Below are positions 56,358 through 64,000 of a DNA stretch of 64,000 nt, piece after piece. Positions within the stretch are counted from its first letter, which is position 1, and each line of letters opens with the position of its first letter. Origin of the DNA: Ligilactobacillus aviarius subsp. aviarius DSM 20655 (GTDB taxonomy: Bacteria > Bacillota > Bacilli > Lactobacillales > Lactobacillaceae). Both the position numbers and the translations under genes were made by a program. The DNA is taken from assembly GCF_001436315.1 (NCBI RefSeq), contig NZ_AYZA01000004.1, positions 1 to 64,000 on the forward strand, given 5' to 3'. The notes beneath the pieces are model-generated. The model was not told the origin of the DNA. It saw only the letters and a program-made list of their open reading frames with translations, and did no database searches.

Positions 56358-57232
56358 ATTGATTTTCGCAAAATGTCTAAAAGCTGTTGCTGTTTATCGG
56401 TTAAGTAGTGCCGCGCATGGTAGGCGATTGACATGTTAAAGATTGGGAAATCTTCAGCCTCAATATCGATCGCATGCAAATGATCATCGGGATTAATGGA
56501 AATGGCCGTTTGGAGACTAATGCCGATATTTTCGGCAACAAGGGCTTTTAAAATGTTAACGTTATCTGTTTGACAAACAATGTTTAATCGAAAATGGCCA
56601 AGCCGGGCCATTTTTTTTAATGCCCGGTGCTGGACGAAACTTTCATTTTGCGAAATAAAGCGTTGACCACGAAGTTCTTCAATGCTGACGGATTGCCGGT
56701 TGGCCCATGGGTGGTCGTCCCCAACGATGATTTTATATGGGGAACGGGCGAAGGTTTCGGTAATTAAATTCGGTTCCTTTAACGAATAGTTTGATCCAAG
56801 CAGCGCAATATCAAGGTCACCGTTTAAAAGCATTTTTCGGCAGAAACTTGATCCGCGACTGACGATCGTAAGGTCATCAAGCAGACCGTTGCGAAGCAGC
56901 TCAGGCGTAATCGGCGGAAAATAATATGTTCCGATAATTGGCGGAAGGCCGAAAATGATTTTTTGTTCGTCAGCGTCGCGAATTTCTTTGGAAGCGACTT
57001 TCAGCTCTTGCATAATGTGTTTACTATGTTCATAGAATTGTTTTCCGGAATCAGTTACGATCAATTCCTTATGCGATTTGTTGCGGATAAAGAACTTTGT
57101 GTTGAATTCTTCTTCTAAGCGTTTGATGGCCATCGTAATCGTTGGCTGACTGACATTAAAATTTTGGGCAACAATTGAAAAATTTTTAGTCGTCATCAAT
57201 TCATTAAAATATTCAATATCTTTGATGTTCAT
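56354..57232 (-). CDS. mleR: LysR-family regulator of the malolactic locus
   Basis: A 292-aa LysR regulator. The N-terminal HTH includes FSIVAQNFNVSQPTITMAIK (about 18-37), followed by the effector-binding domain. It is divergent from mleS, the classical arrangement for MleR, which activates malolactic genes with L-malate. A 15-bp LysR-type palindrome lies between them at 57270-57284. The start 57232 has AGGTGAT upstream. The 3' end overlaps the convergent flavoprotein gene. Confidence 0.88.
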   Translation of the reverse strand: MNIKDIEYFNELMTTKNFSIVAQNFNVSQPTITMAIKRLEEEFNTKFFIRNKSHKELIVTDSGKQFYEHSKHIMQELKVASKEIRDADEQKIIFGLPPIIGTYYFPPITPELLRNGLLDDLTIVSRGSSFCRKMLLNGDLDIALLGSNYSLKEPNLITETFARSPYKIIVGDDHPWANRQSVSIEELRGQRFISQNESFVQHRALKKMARLGHFRLNIVCQTDNVNILKALVAENIGISLQTAISINPDDHLHAIDIEAEDFPIFNMSIAYHARHYLTDKQQQLLDILRKSI

Positions 57233-57269
57233 GCTAATCACCTGATTTATCAATGATTTAATTTTTCAT

Positions 57270-57284
57270 ATAAATACTATTTAT
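57270..57284. promoter_or_regulatory. LysR-type (MleR) box
   Basis: ATAAAT-ACT-ATTTAT is a perfect inverted repeat fitting the T-N11-A rule. It lies 29 bp upstream of the mleS operon -10/-35 region, a usual recognition-site position. Confidence 0.7.
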
Positions 57285-57298
57285 AATAGCACATGAAT

Positions 57299-57328
57299 TT
57301 GACTATGAATATTAAGAAAAACTAAAAT
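57299..57328 (+). promoter_or_regulatory. mleS-mleP promoter
   Basis: The -35 TTGACT (57299-57304) and -10 TAAAAT (57323-57328) are separated by 18 bp. Confidence 0.65.
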
Positions 57329-57368
57329 GCAGGAGTAAACATTAAAGGAAAAGAAGAGGCGTTAAGAT

Positions 57369-58988
57369 ATGAAACGTGGAATTGACGTTTTAAGAGATCC
57401 TTTCTTAAATAAAGGAACTGCATTTACAAACGAAGAACGGAAAGAATATGGTTTGGTCGGAATGTTGCCAATCGGTGTTCAATCAATTGAAGACCAAGCA
57501 AAGCAAACATACGAACACTACCAATCAAAGCCAAACAACTTTGAAAAGCGGAAGTTCTTAATGGAAATCTTCAACACAAACCGGACATTGTTCTACTACT
57601 TGATGAGCAAGCACTTGGTTGAATTCATGCCAATCGTTTATGATCCGGTAATCGCAGACTCAATTGAAAATTACAGCCACGTCTTTGTTCAACCACAAGA
57701 CGCTGCATTTATTTCAATCGATGCTCAAGATGATATTGAAGACACATTGAAGAACGCTGCAGAAGGCCGCGACATCAAGTTGATCGTTGTTTCAGATGCT
57801 GAAGCAATTCTTGGAATCGGCGACTGGGGTACTCAAGGCGCAGATATTTCAATTGGTAAATTAATGGTTTACACAGCTGCTTCTGGAATTGATCCCCGCA
57901 ACGTATTGCCAGTTTCATTGGATGCCGGAACAGATAATGAAGAATTATTAAACGATCCATTGTACTTAGGTAACCACCACAAGCGGATCTACGGTGACAA
58001 GTACTATGAAATGGTTGATAAGTTCGTTGAATCAGCTCGGAAGTTATTCCCAGACGTTTTGATCCACTTCGAAGACTTTGGTCGTTCAAACGCCGATGTT
58101 ATCTTACAAAAGTATCAAAATGAAATTCCGGTATTTAACGATGATATTCAAGGAACCGGAATTATCTGCTTAGCAGGTGTTCTTGGAGCTTTGAACATTT
58201 CAAAGGAAAAACTTGAAGATCAAATCTTCTTGACATTTGGTGCCGGAACTGCCGGATGCGGAATTGCTCAAATGATGTGCGACGAATTAGTTCGTAACGG
58301 AATGAGCGAAGAGGAAGCAAAGAAACACTTCTACTTGGTTGACAAGCAAGGATTATTGTTTGAAGACACAGAAGGCTTGACACAAGCTCAAAAGCCATTT
58401 GTTCGTCAACGCAGTGAATTTGATAATGCCGACGAATTAACTAGCCTTGAAGCCATCGTGAAGGCTGTTCACCCAACCGTTATGATCGGAACTTCAAAGC
58501 AACCAGGTGCCTTTACAGAATCAATTGTTAAAGAAATGGCTGCCCACACAGAACGGCCAATCATCTTCCCAATTTCAAACCCAACGAAGTTATTGGAAGC
58601 TAAGGCTGAAGACTTGATCAAGTGGACAGACGGCCGGGCATTAGTTGCAACCGGAATTCCTTCAGATCCTGTTGAATACGACGGTGTCACATACACGATC
58701 GGTCAAGCAAACAACGCTTTGGTATACCCAGGAGTTGGTTTCGGTTCAATCGCTGCTAAGGCAAAGATTGTGAACGAAAAGATGCTTGCCGCTGCTGCCC
58801 ACGCATTAGGCGGAATTGTTGACGCAAGCCAACCAGGTGCCCCAGTATTACCACCAGTTGCTAAGTTGACTGAATTTACCCAAACAGTTGCTGAAACAGT
58901 TGCTCAAAGTGCAATTGATCAAGGCATCGCTGGTGTATCAGATGCTCACAAAGCAGTTGCTGATATGAAGTGGGAACCGAAATATTAA
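57369..58988 (+). CDS. mleS: Malolactic enzyme
   Basis: Decarboxylates L-malate directly to L-lactate and CO2 with NAD and Mn as cofactors; 539 aa, the typical size. The N terminus ([20 protein letters not shown]), the malic-enzyme motif [10 protein letters not shown] and the NAD-binding [11 protein letters not shown] are clear. Codons are strongly biased as in ribosomal genes, implying high expression. Uptake by MleP plus decarboxylation generates proton-motive force and raises internal pH. It is divergent from mleR and cotranscribed with mleP. Confidence 0.95.
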   Translation: MKRGIDVLRDPFLNKGTAFTNEERKEYGLVGMLPIGVQSIEDQAKQTYEHYQSKPNNFEKRKFLMEIFNTNRTLFYYLMSKHLVEFMPIVYDPVIADSIENYSHVFVQPQDAAFISIDAQDDIEDTLKNAAEGRDIKLIVVSDAEAILGIGDWGTQGADISIGKLMVYTAASGIDPRNVLPVSLDAGTDNEELLNDPLYLGNHHKRIYGDKYYEMVDKFVESARKLFPDVLIHFEDFGRSNADVILQKYQNEIPVFNDDIQGTGIICLAGVLGALNISKEKLEDQIFLTFGAGTAGCGIAQMMCDELVRNGMSEEEAKKHFYLVDKQGLLFEDTEGLTQAQKPFVRQRSEFDNADELTSLEAIVKAVHPTVMIGTSKQPGAFTESIVKEMAAHTERPIIFPISNPTKLLEAKAEDLIKWTDGRALVATGIPSDPVEYDGVTYTIGQANNALVYPGVGFGSIAAKAKIVNEKMLAAAAHALGGIVDASQPGAPVLPPVAKLTEFTQTVAETVAQSAIDQGIAGVSDAHKAVADMKWEPKY

Positions 58989-59030
58989 TAAAAAGATAAG
59001 TAAGCGAATTTATAGAGGAGCGTAAGAGGG

Positions 59031-60008
59031 ATGTCTGTATTTTTAACTTCAGTATCAAGTATTGTCGTAATCGTTTTGATTATGGCACTTGGATTTTTAC
59101 TTCGGAAATTTAGATGGTTTGGCGATGATTTCGCAAAGAGTATTTCAGGTTTAATTACGAAGATCGCTTTGCCAGCTTCAATTTTCGTATCTGTTCAAAA
59201 ACACTTGACGCGGTCAAGTTTAGTAGGCTTGGGAAAGGGATTGATTTTCCCAGCTTTAGGTGTAATTATTGGATACTTAATCGCATGGCTCGTTGTTAAG
59301 GTCTTAAAGGTTCGTCCAGGCCGGCGCGGAATCATGATGAACGCGATCGTCAACGCCAACACGATCTTTATCGGAATGCCATTAAACATGGCTTTATTCG
59401 GAACAAAGTCAATGGCTGACTTCTTGATCTACTACGTAATCAATACGGTTTCAACATGGGCCTTTGGGGTCTTCTTGATCTACAATGATGATCCAACGGC
59501 TGATAAAGACAGCAAGAAGAAGCACAAGATCAGTTTGCAAAAACTGTTACCAATGCCGCTTGTTGGATTCGTTGTTGCTATTATCTGGTTACTCCTTGGT
59601 TTACCAAGCAGCAAGCCGGACTTCTTGTTCCAAACACTTGGTTATGTAGGTAACTTGGTAACCCCATTATCATTGATTTACATCGGGGTTGTTTTATGCG
59701 ATGCCGGTTTAAAGAACTTCAAGTTTGACCGTGATTCGATCATTGCCTTACTTGGCCGGTTCGTATTATCACCACTTGTATTGATTCTTTTGATCAAGTT
59801 CGGAGCACCAATTCTTCACTTTGATTTACCACGCTTGATGCAACAAACATTGATCGTTCAATCAGCAACACCAATGTTAGCCGTATTGCCGGTATTGGCT
59901 GGCGAAGCCCACGGCGATGTTGAATACGCAACAAACGTCGTTGTTATGAGTACGGTATTATTCATTGTGGTTGTTCCAGTATTGATGGGAATCTTACAAT
60001 TTATCTAG
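59031..60008 (+). CDS. mleP: Malate transporter, AEC family
   Basis: A 325-aa membrane carrier of the auxin-efflux-carrier (AEC) family with about ten helices in two halves, joined by a charged cytosolic loop (DPTADKDSKKKHK, about 155-167). NANTIFIGMPLNMALFG in the first half and QSATPMLAVLPVLAGE in the second are the crossover motifs. Next to mleS this is the malate-uptake (malate/lactate exchange) protein. GGAGCG lies before the ATG. A terminator follows. Confidence 0.9.
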   Translation: MSVFLTSVSSIVVIVLIMALGFLLRKFRWFGDDFAKSISGLITKIALPASIFVSVQKHLTRSSLVGLGKGLIFPALGVIIGYLIAWLVVKVLKVRPGRRGIMMNAIVNANTIFIGMPLNMALFGTKSMADFLIYYVINTVSTWAFGVFLIYNDDPTADKDSKKKHKISLQKLLPMPLVGFVVAIIWLLLGLPSSKPDFLFQTLGYVGNLVTPLSLIYIGVVLCDAGLKNFKFDRDSIIALLGRFVLSPLVLILLIKFGAPILHFDLPRLMQQTLIVQSATPMLAVLPVLAGEAHGDVEYATNVVVMSTVLFIVVVPVLMGILQFI

Positions 60009-60040
60009 TTTATTACGGGTTTAAGATGAGAAAGAGTTTG

Positions 60041-60068
60041 AAAAGGCTGTGCAATTGCACGGCTTTTT
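60041..60068 (+). terminator. mleP terminator
   Basis: The stem AAAAGGCTGTGC / GCACGGCTTTTT has an AATT loop and a T-rich 3' arm. Confidence 0.85.
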
Positions 60069-60113
60069 CTTTTAAGTTATAATCAGCGGTAATAATTATC
60101 AGGGAGTGATCGC

Positions 60114-60707
60114 GTGCTTGATCCGCGTCAAAAATTACGGCGAAATACATTATTAGCGCTTTTTGGAACGATCGTGATCGTCCAAAATTTGGTTCCAGTT
60201 TTGGGGAACATTCCAATCGGACCGTTAAGTATTACGCTGATCCATATTACGGTAATTGTTGCAGCAATTGTTTTAGGCCCCGTTCAAGGAATGACCGTTG
60301 GCGGAATTTGGGGAATGATCACCTTTATCCGGGCGTTTATTTGGCCGACAAGTCCGCTGGCAGTTATTTGCTTTACGAATCCGTTGATTTCCGTCCTTCC
60401 CCGAATTTTAGTTGGAACGGTTGCGGGATATGGCTTTTTATGGTTGAAAAGGCATTTTTCAATCCGAAAATCAATGGTGGTGGCGGCAATGGCGGGAAGT
60501 ATGACCAATACCTTACTGGTCCTTGGCCAAATTTATCTTTTTTATCATAATCAAGCACCGCGATTGTATGCGGTCGATGTTCGTCAGCTTCTTCCGTATT
60601 TGTTGGGGGTAGTGGGAACGAACGGAATTCCGGAAATGCTGTTAGCAGCGGTAACAGTTCCGTTAATTGCCACCGCGTTATTAAAGGTTTTGAAGAAGCA
60701 TGCTTGA
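60114..60707 (+). CDS. ECF transporter S component (PanT-like)
   Basis: A 197-aa, six-helix substrate-binding subunit of a group II ECF transporter. The segments LGPVQGMTVGGIWGMITF and FTNPLISVLPRILVGTVAGY match S components of the pantothenate (PanT) type. The vitamin is an inference from that likeness. It lacks its own ATPases and should use the EcfA1-A2-T module at 30.1-32.6 kb. The start is GTG after AGGGAGTGATC, with a TATAAT at 60078-60083. The next gene begins 11 bp downstream. Confidence 0.82.
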   Translation: MLDPRQKLRRNTLLALFGTIVIVQNLVPVLGNIPIGPLSITLIHITVIVAAIVLGPVQGMTVGGIWGMITFIRAFIWPTSPLAVICFTNPLISVLPRILVGTVAGYGFLWLKRHFSIRKSMVVAAMAGSMTNTLLVLGQIYLFYHNQAPRLYAVDVRQLLPYLLGVVGTNGIPEMLLAAVTVPLIATALLKVLKKHA

Positions 60708-60718
60708 GGGTTGAAAAA

Positions 60719-61339
60719 ATGAAGAGAAAATTAAACCGTTTTTTAAGACAACGGCATTTAAAAATCACCGACGTCGTTTTGATCGTTATCCTTGGATTGA
60801 TGATGTCAATTCAAGCTATTCGGTGGGGCGGACGCGAAATTCGGCAAAGTCAGGCAGCAATTCCCCAAAGCGAACAGGTCAAACTGAACTTTATTCAAAA
60901 GGTTGCGCCAATTGCGGAAAGCGAACAACGCCAAAGTCATGTGCTTGCAAGCATTACGATTGCGCAAGCCGCATTAGAATCAGATTGGGGTCAAAGCGAA
61001 CTTTCGCAAAAGTATAATAATCTTTTTGGGGTCAAAGGAACCGGGACGAACAGCGCGATGATGACGACTAAAGAGTATGTAAATGGCCAATGGATCACGG
61101 TCAAAGCCAGCTTTGCGGTTTATCCATCGTGGGCGGCTTCGATTGCGGCACATACTAAGTTGCTGGTTGGTGGGCTTGAAGGTGATCAAAATCACTATGA
61201 GCAAGTCGTGAATGCACCGAATTACGAAAGTGCCGCGGAAGCTTTGCAGGCGAACGGGTATGCAACTGACCCCAACTATGCCCAAAAGCTGATCGCAATT
61301 ATTCAAAAATATAAGTTATATCAGTACGATAATGGTTAA
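60719..61339 (+). CDS. Membrane-anchored endo-beta-N-acetylglucosaminidase (GH73)
   Basis: A 206-aa autolysin-type enzyme that cleaves the glycan strand of peptidoglycan. One N-terminal membrane helix (about 18-35) is followed by the glucosaminidase domain. ASITIAQAALESDWGQSELS carries the likely catalytic Glu87, and KYNNLFGVKG is conserved. No LysM or SH3 wall-binding domain is present. The start ATG 60719 follows GAGGG. It is probably cotranscribed with the S component. Confidence 0.88.
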   Translation: MKRKLNRFLRQRHLKITDVVLIVILGLMMSIQAIRWGGREIRQSQAAIPQSEQVKLNFIQKVAPIAESEQRQSHVLASITIAQAALESDWGQSELSQKYNNLFGVKGTGTNSAMMTTKEYVNGQWITVKASFAVYPSWAASIAAHTKLLVGGLEGDQNHYEQVVNAPNYESAAEALQANGYATDPNYAQKLIAIIQKYKLYQYDNG

Positions 61340-61380
61340 AATCTAAAGGAAATTTATAATATTCAAAGTTGCAATTATGG

Positions 61381-61397
61381 TATCATTAAAAATGATA
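61381..61397. repeat. Small inverted repeat upstream of purK-like gene
   Basis: TATCATT-AAA-AATGATA is a perfect 7-bp inverted repeat. A second imperfect one (TTAGTTA...TAAACTAA, 61401-61418) follows. No purine riboswitch or PurR box was recognised in this 129-bp gap. Confidence 0.5.
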
Positions 61398-61468
61398 TGA
61401 TTAGTTATTGATAAACTAATAATTGGAAATCGAAATTATATAGGTTTGAATGGAGAGTAGTGAGGAAA

Positions 61469-62602
61469 ATGACAAAAACGCTTTTTCCTGGAAGTACATT
61501 GGGAATCATTGGCGATAGTCCAAACGGAATTATGTTAGCGCGGGCTGCCAAAAAAATGGGATATAAGGTTGTGGCATACAGCCGATATGAAGAAAGTCCG
61601 ACTTTGGCAGAAGCCGATGTTCGAATCGTTGGCAAAATGAACGATAAATTAAAGCTTCAAAGTTTTGCTCAACGGTGCGATGTTGTGACGTATGAATCAG
61701 AACATGTCAATTCAGAAGTGATTAAGTACATTGCCCAATATACATCAGTTCCGCAGGGGACCGATGCATTGGAATACATGCAAGACCGGCTGCTTGAACG
61801 GGCATTTTTTGAACAATTGAACGTTAATATTGCCCCGTATGCAACGATCGTTAACCTTGATGATGTTTACCAAGCTGTAACGTCAATTGGTTATCCATGT
61901 GTCTTGAAGCCAATTCAAAAGGGGCTTGGAAAGGCTCATCAACAAATTATTCGCAAACAATCGGATATTGCCAAGTGTGCGGATATTATCGACATGGGAA
62001 CGTACATCCTTGAATCGTGGATTCCATATACCAAGGAATTATCAGTGGTTTTGACAAAGGATGCGAAGGGAACGGTCAATTTCTTCCCGGTAATTGAAAA
62101 CATCTATCATGATCATGTTCTTCATGAATCACTGGTCCCAGCAATGATCAGTAATGACGTTGAAGCAGAGGTCCGTCGGTTGGCTGATAAGATTGCGAAA
62201 AACTTAAACTATGTCGGCACGATGGAAATTGCCTTCTTCCTGACTGAAAGTGGTGCAATTTACGTTAAACGGGTCGTTCCGGGATTGCATGCGAGCGGTT
62301 ATGTGTTTGACAAGGCAACGAACGTTACGATGTTTGAACAGCATTTGCGGGCCTTAGCCCAAATGCCGCTTGTAAAGACCGAGCTGATGGAACCGACCGT
62401 CGCAATTACGATCGAGAGTCATGATCAAGATGACTTACGGACACAGTGGGTTCTTAAGGATAACTGGTATTACAATTTCTTCCGTTATCCCCTTTCAATG
62501 CGGGTGCATGATACGGAAGGGTATTTGCTGGCATTAGGACCAACGATTGAAACTGTGCGCGAACAGGTTGAATCAACTGGAATTTGGGATAACAAAATTT
62601 AG
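61469..62602 (+). CDS. PurK-like ATP-grasp protein (diverged paralogue)
   Basis: A 377-aa ATP-grasp protein resembling PurK, which makes N5-carboxyaminoimidazole ribonucleotide. The N-terminal LGIIGDSPNGIMLARAAKK and central CVLKPIQKGLGKAHQ segments fit. The C-terminal signature, NELAPRxHNSGH in true PurK, reads VKRVVPGLHASGY. That removes the metal-ligand Glu and the Arg, Asn and final His. No purE is adjacent. It probably has a different or lost activity. The ATG 61469 is favoured over GTG 61460 because GGAGAG then has normal spacing. PcrA follows. Confidence 0.8.
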   Translation: MTKTLFPGSTLGIIGDSPNGIMLARAAKKMGYKVVAYSRYEESPTLAEADVRIVGKMNDKLKLQSFAQRCDVVTYESEHVNSEVIKYIAQYTSVPQGTDALEYMQDRLLERAFFEQLNVNIAPYATIVNLDDVYQAVTSIGYPCVLKPIQKGLGKAHQQIIRKQSDIAKCADIIDMGTYILESWIPYTKELSVVLTKDAKGTVNFFPVIENIYHDHVLHESLVPAMISNDVEAEVRRLADKIAKNLNYVGTMEIAFFLTESGAIYVKRVVPGLHASGYVFDKATNVTMFEQHLRALAQMPLVKTELMEPTVAITIESHDQDDLRTQWVLKDNWYYNFFRYPLSMRVHDTEGYLLALGPTIETVREQVESTGIWDNKI

Positions 62603-62617
62603 GATTTTAAGTAAATT

Positions 62618-62690
62618 AAAGAGGCTGAACATCTAAAGTAAATTGGCGAAACCGATTGCTTTAGACGCCAGTCTCTTTGTCTTTTTTACC
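62618..62690 (+). terminator. Branched terminator after purK-like gene
   Basis: The outer stem AAAGAG (62618-62623) / CTCTTT (62673-62678) with adjoining CTG/CAG pairs encloses an inner hairpin CTAAAGTAA / TTGCTTTAG. A run of six T follows at 62682. Confidence 0.7.
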
Positions 62691-62710
62691 TTAAAAAGTA
62701 AGCCTGATTT

Positions 62711-62719
62711 TGATATAAT
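62711..62719 (+). promoter_or_regulatory. pcrA extended -10 promoter
   Basis: TGATATAAT (-10 at 62714-62719) lies 36 bp before the pcrA start. Confidence 0.6.
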
Positions 62720-62754
62720 AAAACTTGATTGTAGCTTGCATAGGAGGAAATGAA

Positions 62755-64000
62755 TTGGCTGTGATGGATTTATTAGCAAAGATGAACGATAAACAAGCAG
62801 AAGCCGTTCAAACAACGGAAGGACCGTTGCTGGTAATGGCCGGTGCAGGAAGCGGGAAGACCCGGGTATTGACTCACCGGGTGGCCTACTTGATCGAAGA
62901 AAAGGGCATTAACCCCTGGAACATCCTTGCGATTACCTTTACTAATAAAGCGGCCCGTGAAATGCGGGAACGAATCGATAAATTGATTGGTGAAGGTGCG
63001 GAAGAAATTTGGGTATCAACGTTCCATGCCCTTTGTGTTCGGATTTTACGGCGCGATGGTGAAAAAATCGGTTATAATCGCGGCTTCACGATTGCCAGCT
63101 CAAGCGAGCAACGGACGCTGATGAAGCATATTATGGCAGATTTAAACATTGATCCGAAAAAGTATAATCCGCGGGCAATTTTAAGCGCCATTTCAAACGC
63201 CAAAAACGATTTATTGACTCCAGAACAGTACCAAGAACAAGCAAGCGGAATGTTCGAAGACCTTGTGGCAAAGGCATATGTTGAATACCAAGACCGGTTG
63301 CAACAGGATCAAGCAATGGACTTTGATGATTTGATTATGAAGACGATCGACCTGTTTAAGGAAGCCCCAGCGGTTCTTGAATTTTATCAACGGAAATTCA
63401 AGTACATTCACGTTGATGAATATCAGGATACAAATGAAGCCCAGTATGAATTAGTTAACATGTTAGCTAAGGCTAACCGTAATCTATGCGTTGTTGGGGA
63501 TGCCGACCAGAGTATTTACGGTTGGCGCGGTGCCAACATGGAAAACATTTTGAACTTTGAAAAGGATTACCCGGACGCAACGGTTATTAAGCTGGAACAA
63601 AATTACCGGTCAACGAAAACCATTTTGGAAGCGGCAAATAAGGTAATTGAAAATAACGTTAACCGGAAAGCCAAGACATTGTGGACAGAAAATGCTCAGG
63701 GCGAAAAGATTCATTATTACCGGGGCAATACCGATAGCGATGAAGCCTATTTTGTGGTTAAGGCAATTAAAGAACAAATGCAGCAAAAAGGGCGGCAATA
63801 CCGTGATTTTGCGATTTTATACCGGACAAACGCGCAATCACGGAAAATCGAAGAAACATTTGTGAAAGCTAACATTCCTTACAAGTTAGTTGGTGCCCAT
63901 AAATTCTACGAACGGAAAGAAATTCTTGATGTTTTAGCATATTTACGGCTGGCAACGAATCCACAAGACTCATTGAGTTTTGAACGGGTCGTTAATTCGC
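62755..64000 (+). CDS. pcrA: ATP-dependent DNA helicase PcrA (5' part)
   Basis: A UvrD/Rep-family 3'-5' helicase used in repair and rolling-circle replication. About 415 residues are visible and the frame is open at the window edge. MNDKQAEAV (Q motif), [10 protein letters not shown] (Walker A), [11 protein letters not shown] (Walker B), [13 protein letters not shown] (motif III) and LEQNYRST (motif IV) are present. The start TTG 62755 is placed 7 nt after AGGAGG. In-frame GTG 62761 and ATG 62764 are alternatives. Lactobacilli usually have ligA downstream, outside this window. Confidence 0.95.
   Translation, partial: MAVMDLLAKMNDKQAEAVQTTEGPLLVMAGAGSGKTRVLTHRVAYLIEEKGINPWNILAITFTNKAAREMRERIDKLIGEGAEEIWVSTFHALCVRILRRDGEKIGYNRGFTIASSSEQRTLMKHIMADLNIDPKKYNPRAILSAISNAKNDLLTPEQYQEQASGMFEDLVAKAYVEYQDRLQQDQAMDFDDLIMKTIDLFKEAPAVLEFYQRKFKYIHVDEYQDTNEAQYELVNMLAKANRNLCVVGDADQSIYGWRGANMENILNFEKDYPDATVIKLEQNYRSTKTILEAANKVIENNVNRKAKTLWTENAQGEKIHYYRGNTDSDEAYFVVKAIKEQMQQKGRQYRDFAILYRTNAQSRKIEETFVKANIPYKLVGAHKFYERKEILDVLAYLRLATNPQDSLSFERVVNS

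Noticed and set aside
60373..60768. 131-aa minus-strand frame over the S component and glucosaminidase start
   Set aside because: Spans two genes antisense; proline-rich shadow product with no start signals.
61340..61468. Purine riboswitch before the purK-like gene
   Set aside because: No conserved three-way-junction core; only two short inverted repeats.

Overview
The window is a low-GC Firmicutes chromosome segment, almost certainly from a member of the Lactobacillaceae. Pointers are a ctsR-clpC pair with no mcsAB, a group II ECF module followed by truA-rplM-rpsI, a malolactic locus, an oleate hydratase, an L17 downstream RNA element, and cre sites. Strong Shine-Dalgarno sequences precede many TTG and GTG starts, and Arg CGG codons are frequent even in rpoB/rpoC. 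No genus is claimed. No prophage, IS element or CRISPR array was seen.

Layout. 1-230: two tRNA-Pro genes (the first cut by the window edge), each followed by a terminator. 281-3260: ctsR-clpC heat-shock operon with a CtsR box. 3.2-4.2 kb: a minus-strand TMEM175-type membrane protein and the long rpoB leader. 4.2-11.6 kb: rpoB-rpoC. 11.6-12.3 kb: prepilin peptidase (minus). 12.3-15.6 kb: str operon (rpsL-rpsG-fusA, with a terminator before fusA). 15.6-26.4 kb: S10-spc operon, rpsJ to secY. 26.4-30.0 kb: adk-infA-rpmJ-rpsM-rpsK-rpoA-rplQ and the L17 element. 30.1-34.4 kb: ecfA1-ecfA2-ecfT-truA and rplM-rpsI.

The second half is accessory and metabolic. 34.5-38.3 kb: a telA...xpaC operon holding two unrecognised envelope genes, with an apparent frameshift at the telA start. 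38.3-39.5 kb: an orphan AAA ATPase behind a phased 10-bp repeat array. 39.5-42.7 kb: a small hypothetical gene, nagB under a palindromic operator, and a yibE/F-like pair. 42.7-44.2 kb: a deformylase-like gene and a DHH phosphoesterase. 44.3-48.5 kb: an acyltransferase-GT8-GT8-acyltransferase-zinc-ribbon cluster, probably for a cell-envelope glycolipid or glycopolymer. 48.6-51.7 kb: kup, a DUF454 gene and dedA. 51.9-54.3 kb: oleate hydratase with a GC-rich structured element in its 3' UTR, and a BlaI/CopY-type regulator. 54.4-60.0 kb: a MarR regulator, a fumarate-reductase-like flavoprotein, then the divergent mleR / mleS-mleP malolactic system. 60.1-64.0 kb: an ECF S component (partner for the EcfAAT module at 30-32.6 kb), a glucosaminidase, a diverged PurK-like ATP-grasp protein, and the 5' part of pcrA.

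The best candidates for something new are the structured element at 51871-51981, the telA/xpaC operon with its envelope pair, the phased repeats at 38301-38349, the acyltransferase/GT8 cluster, and the PurK-like paralogue that has lost conserved active-site residues.
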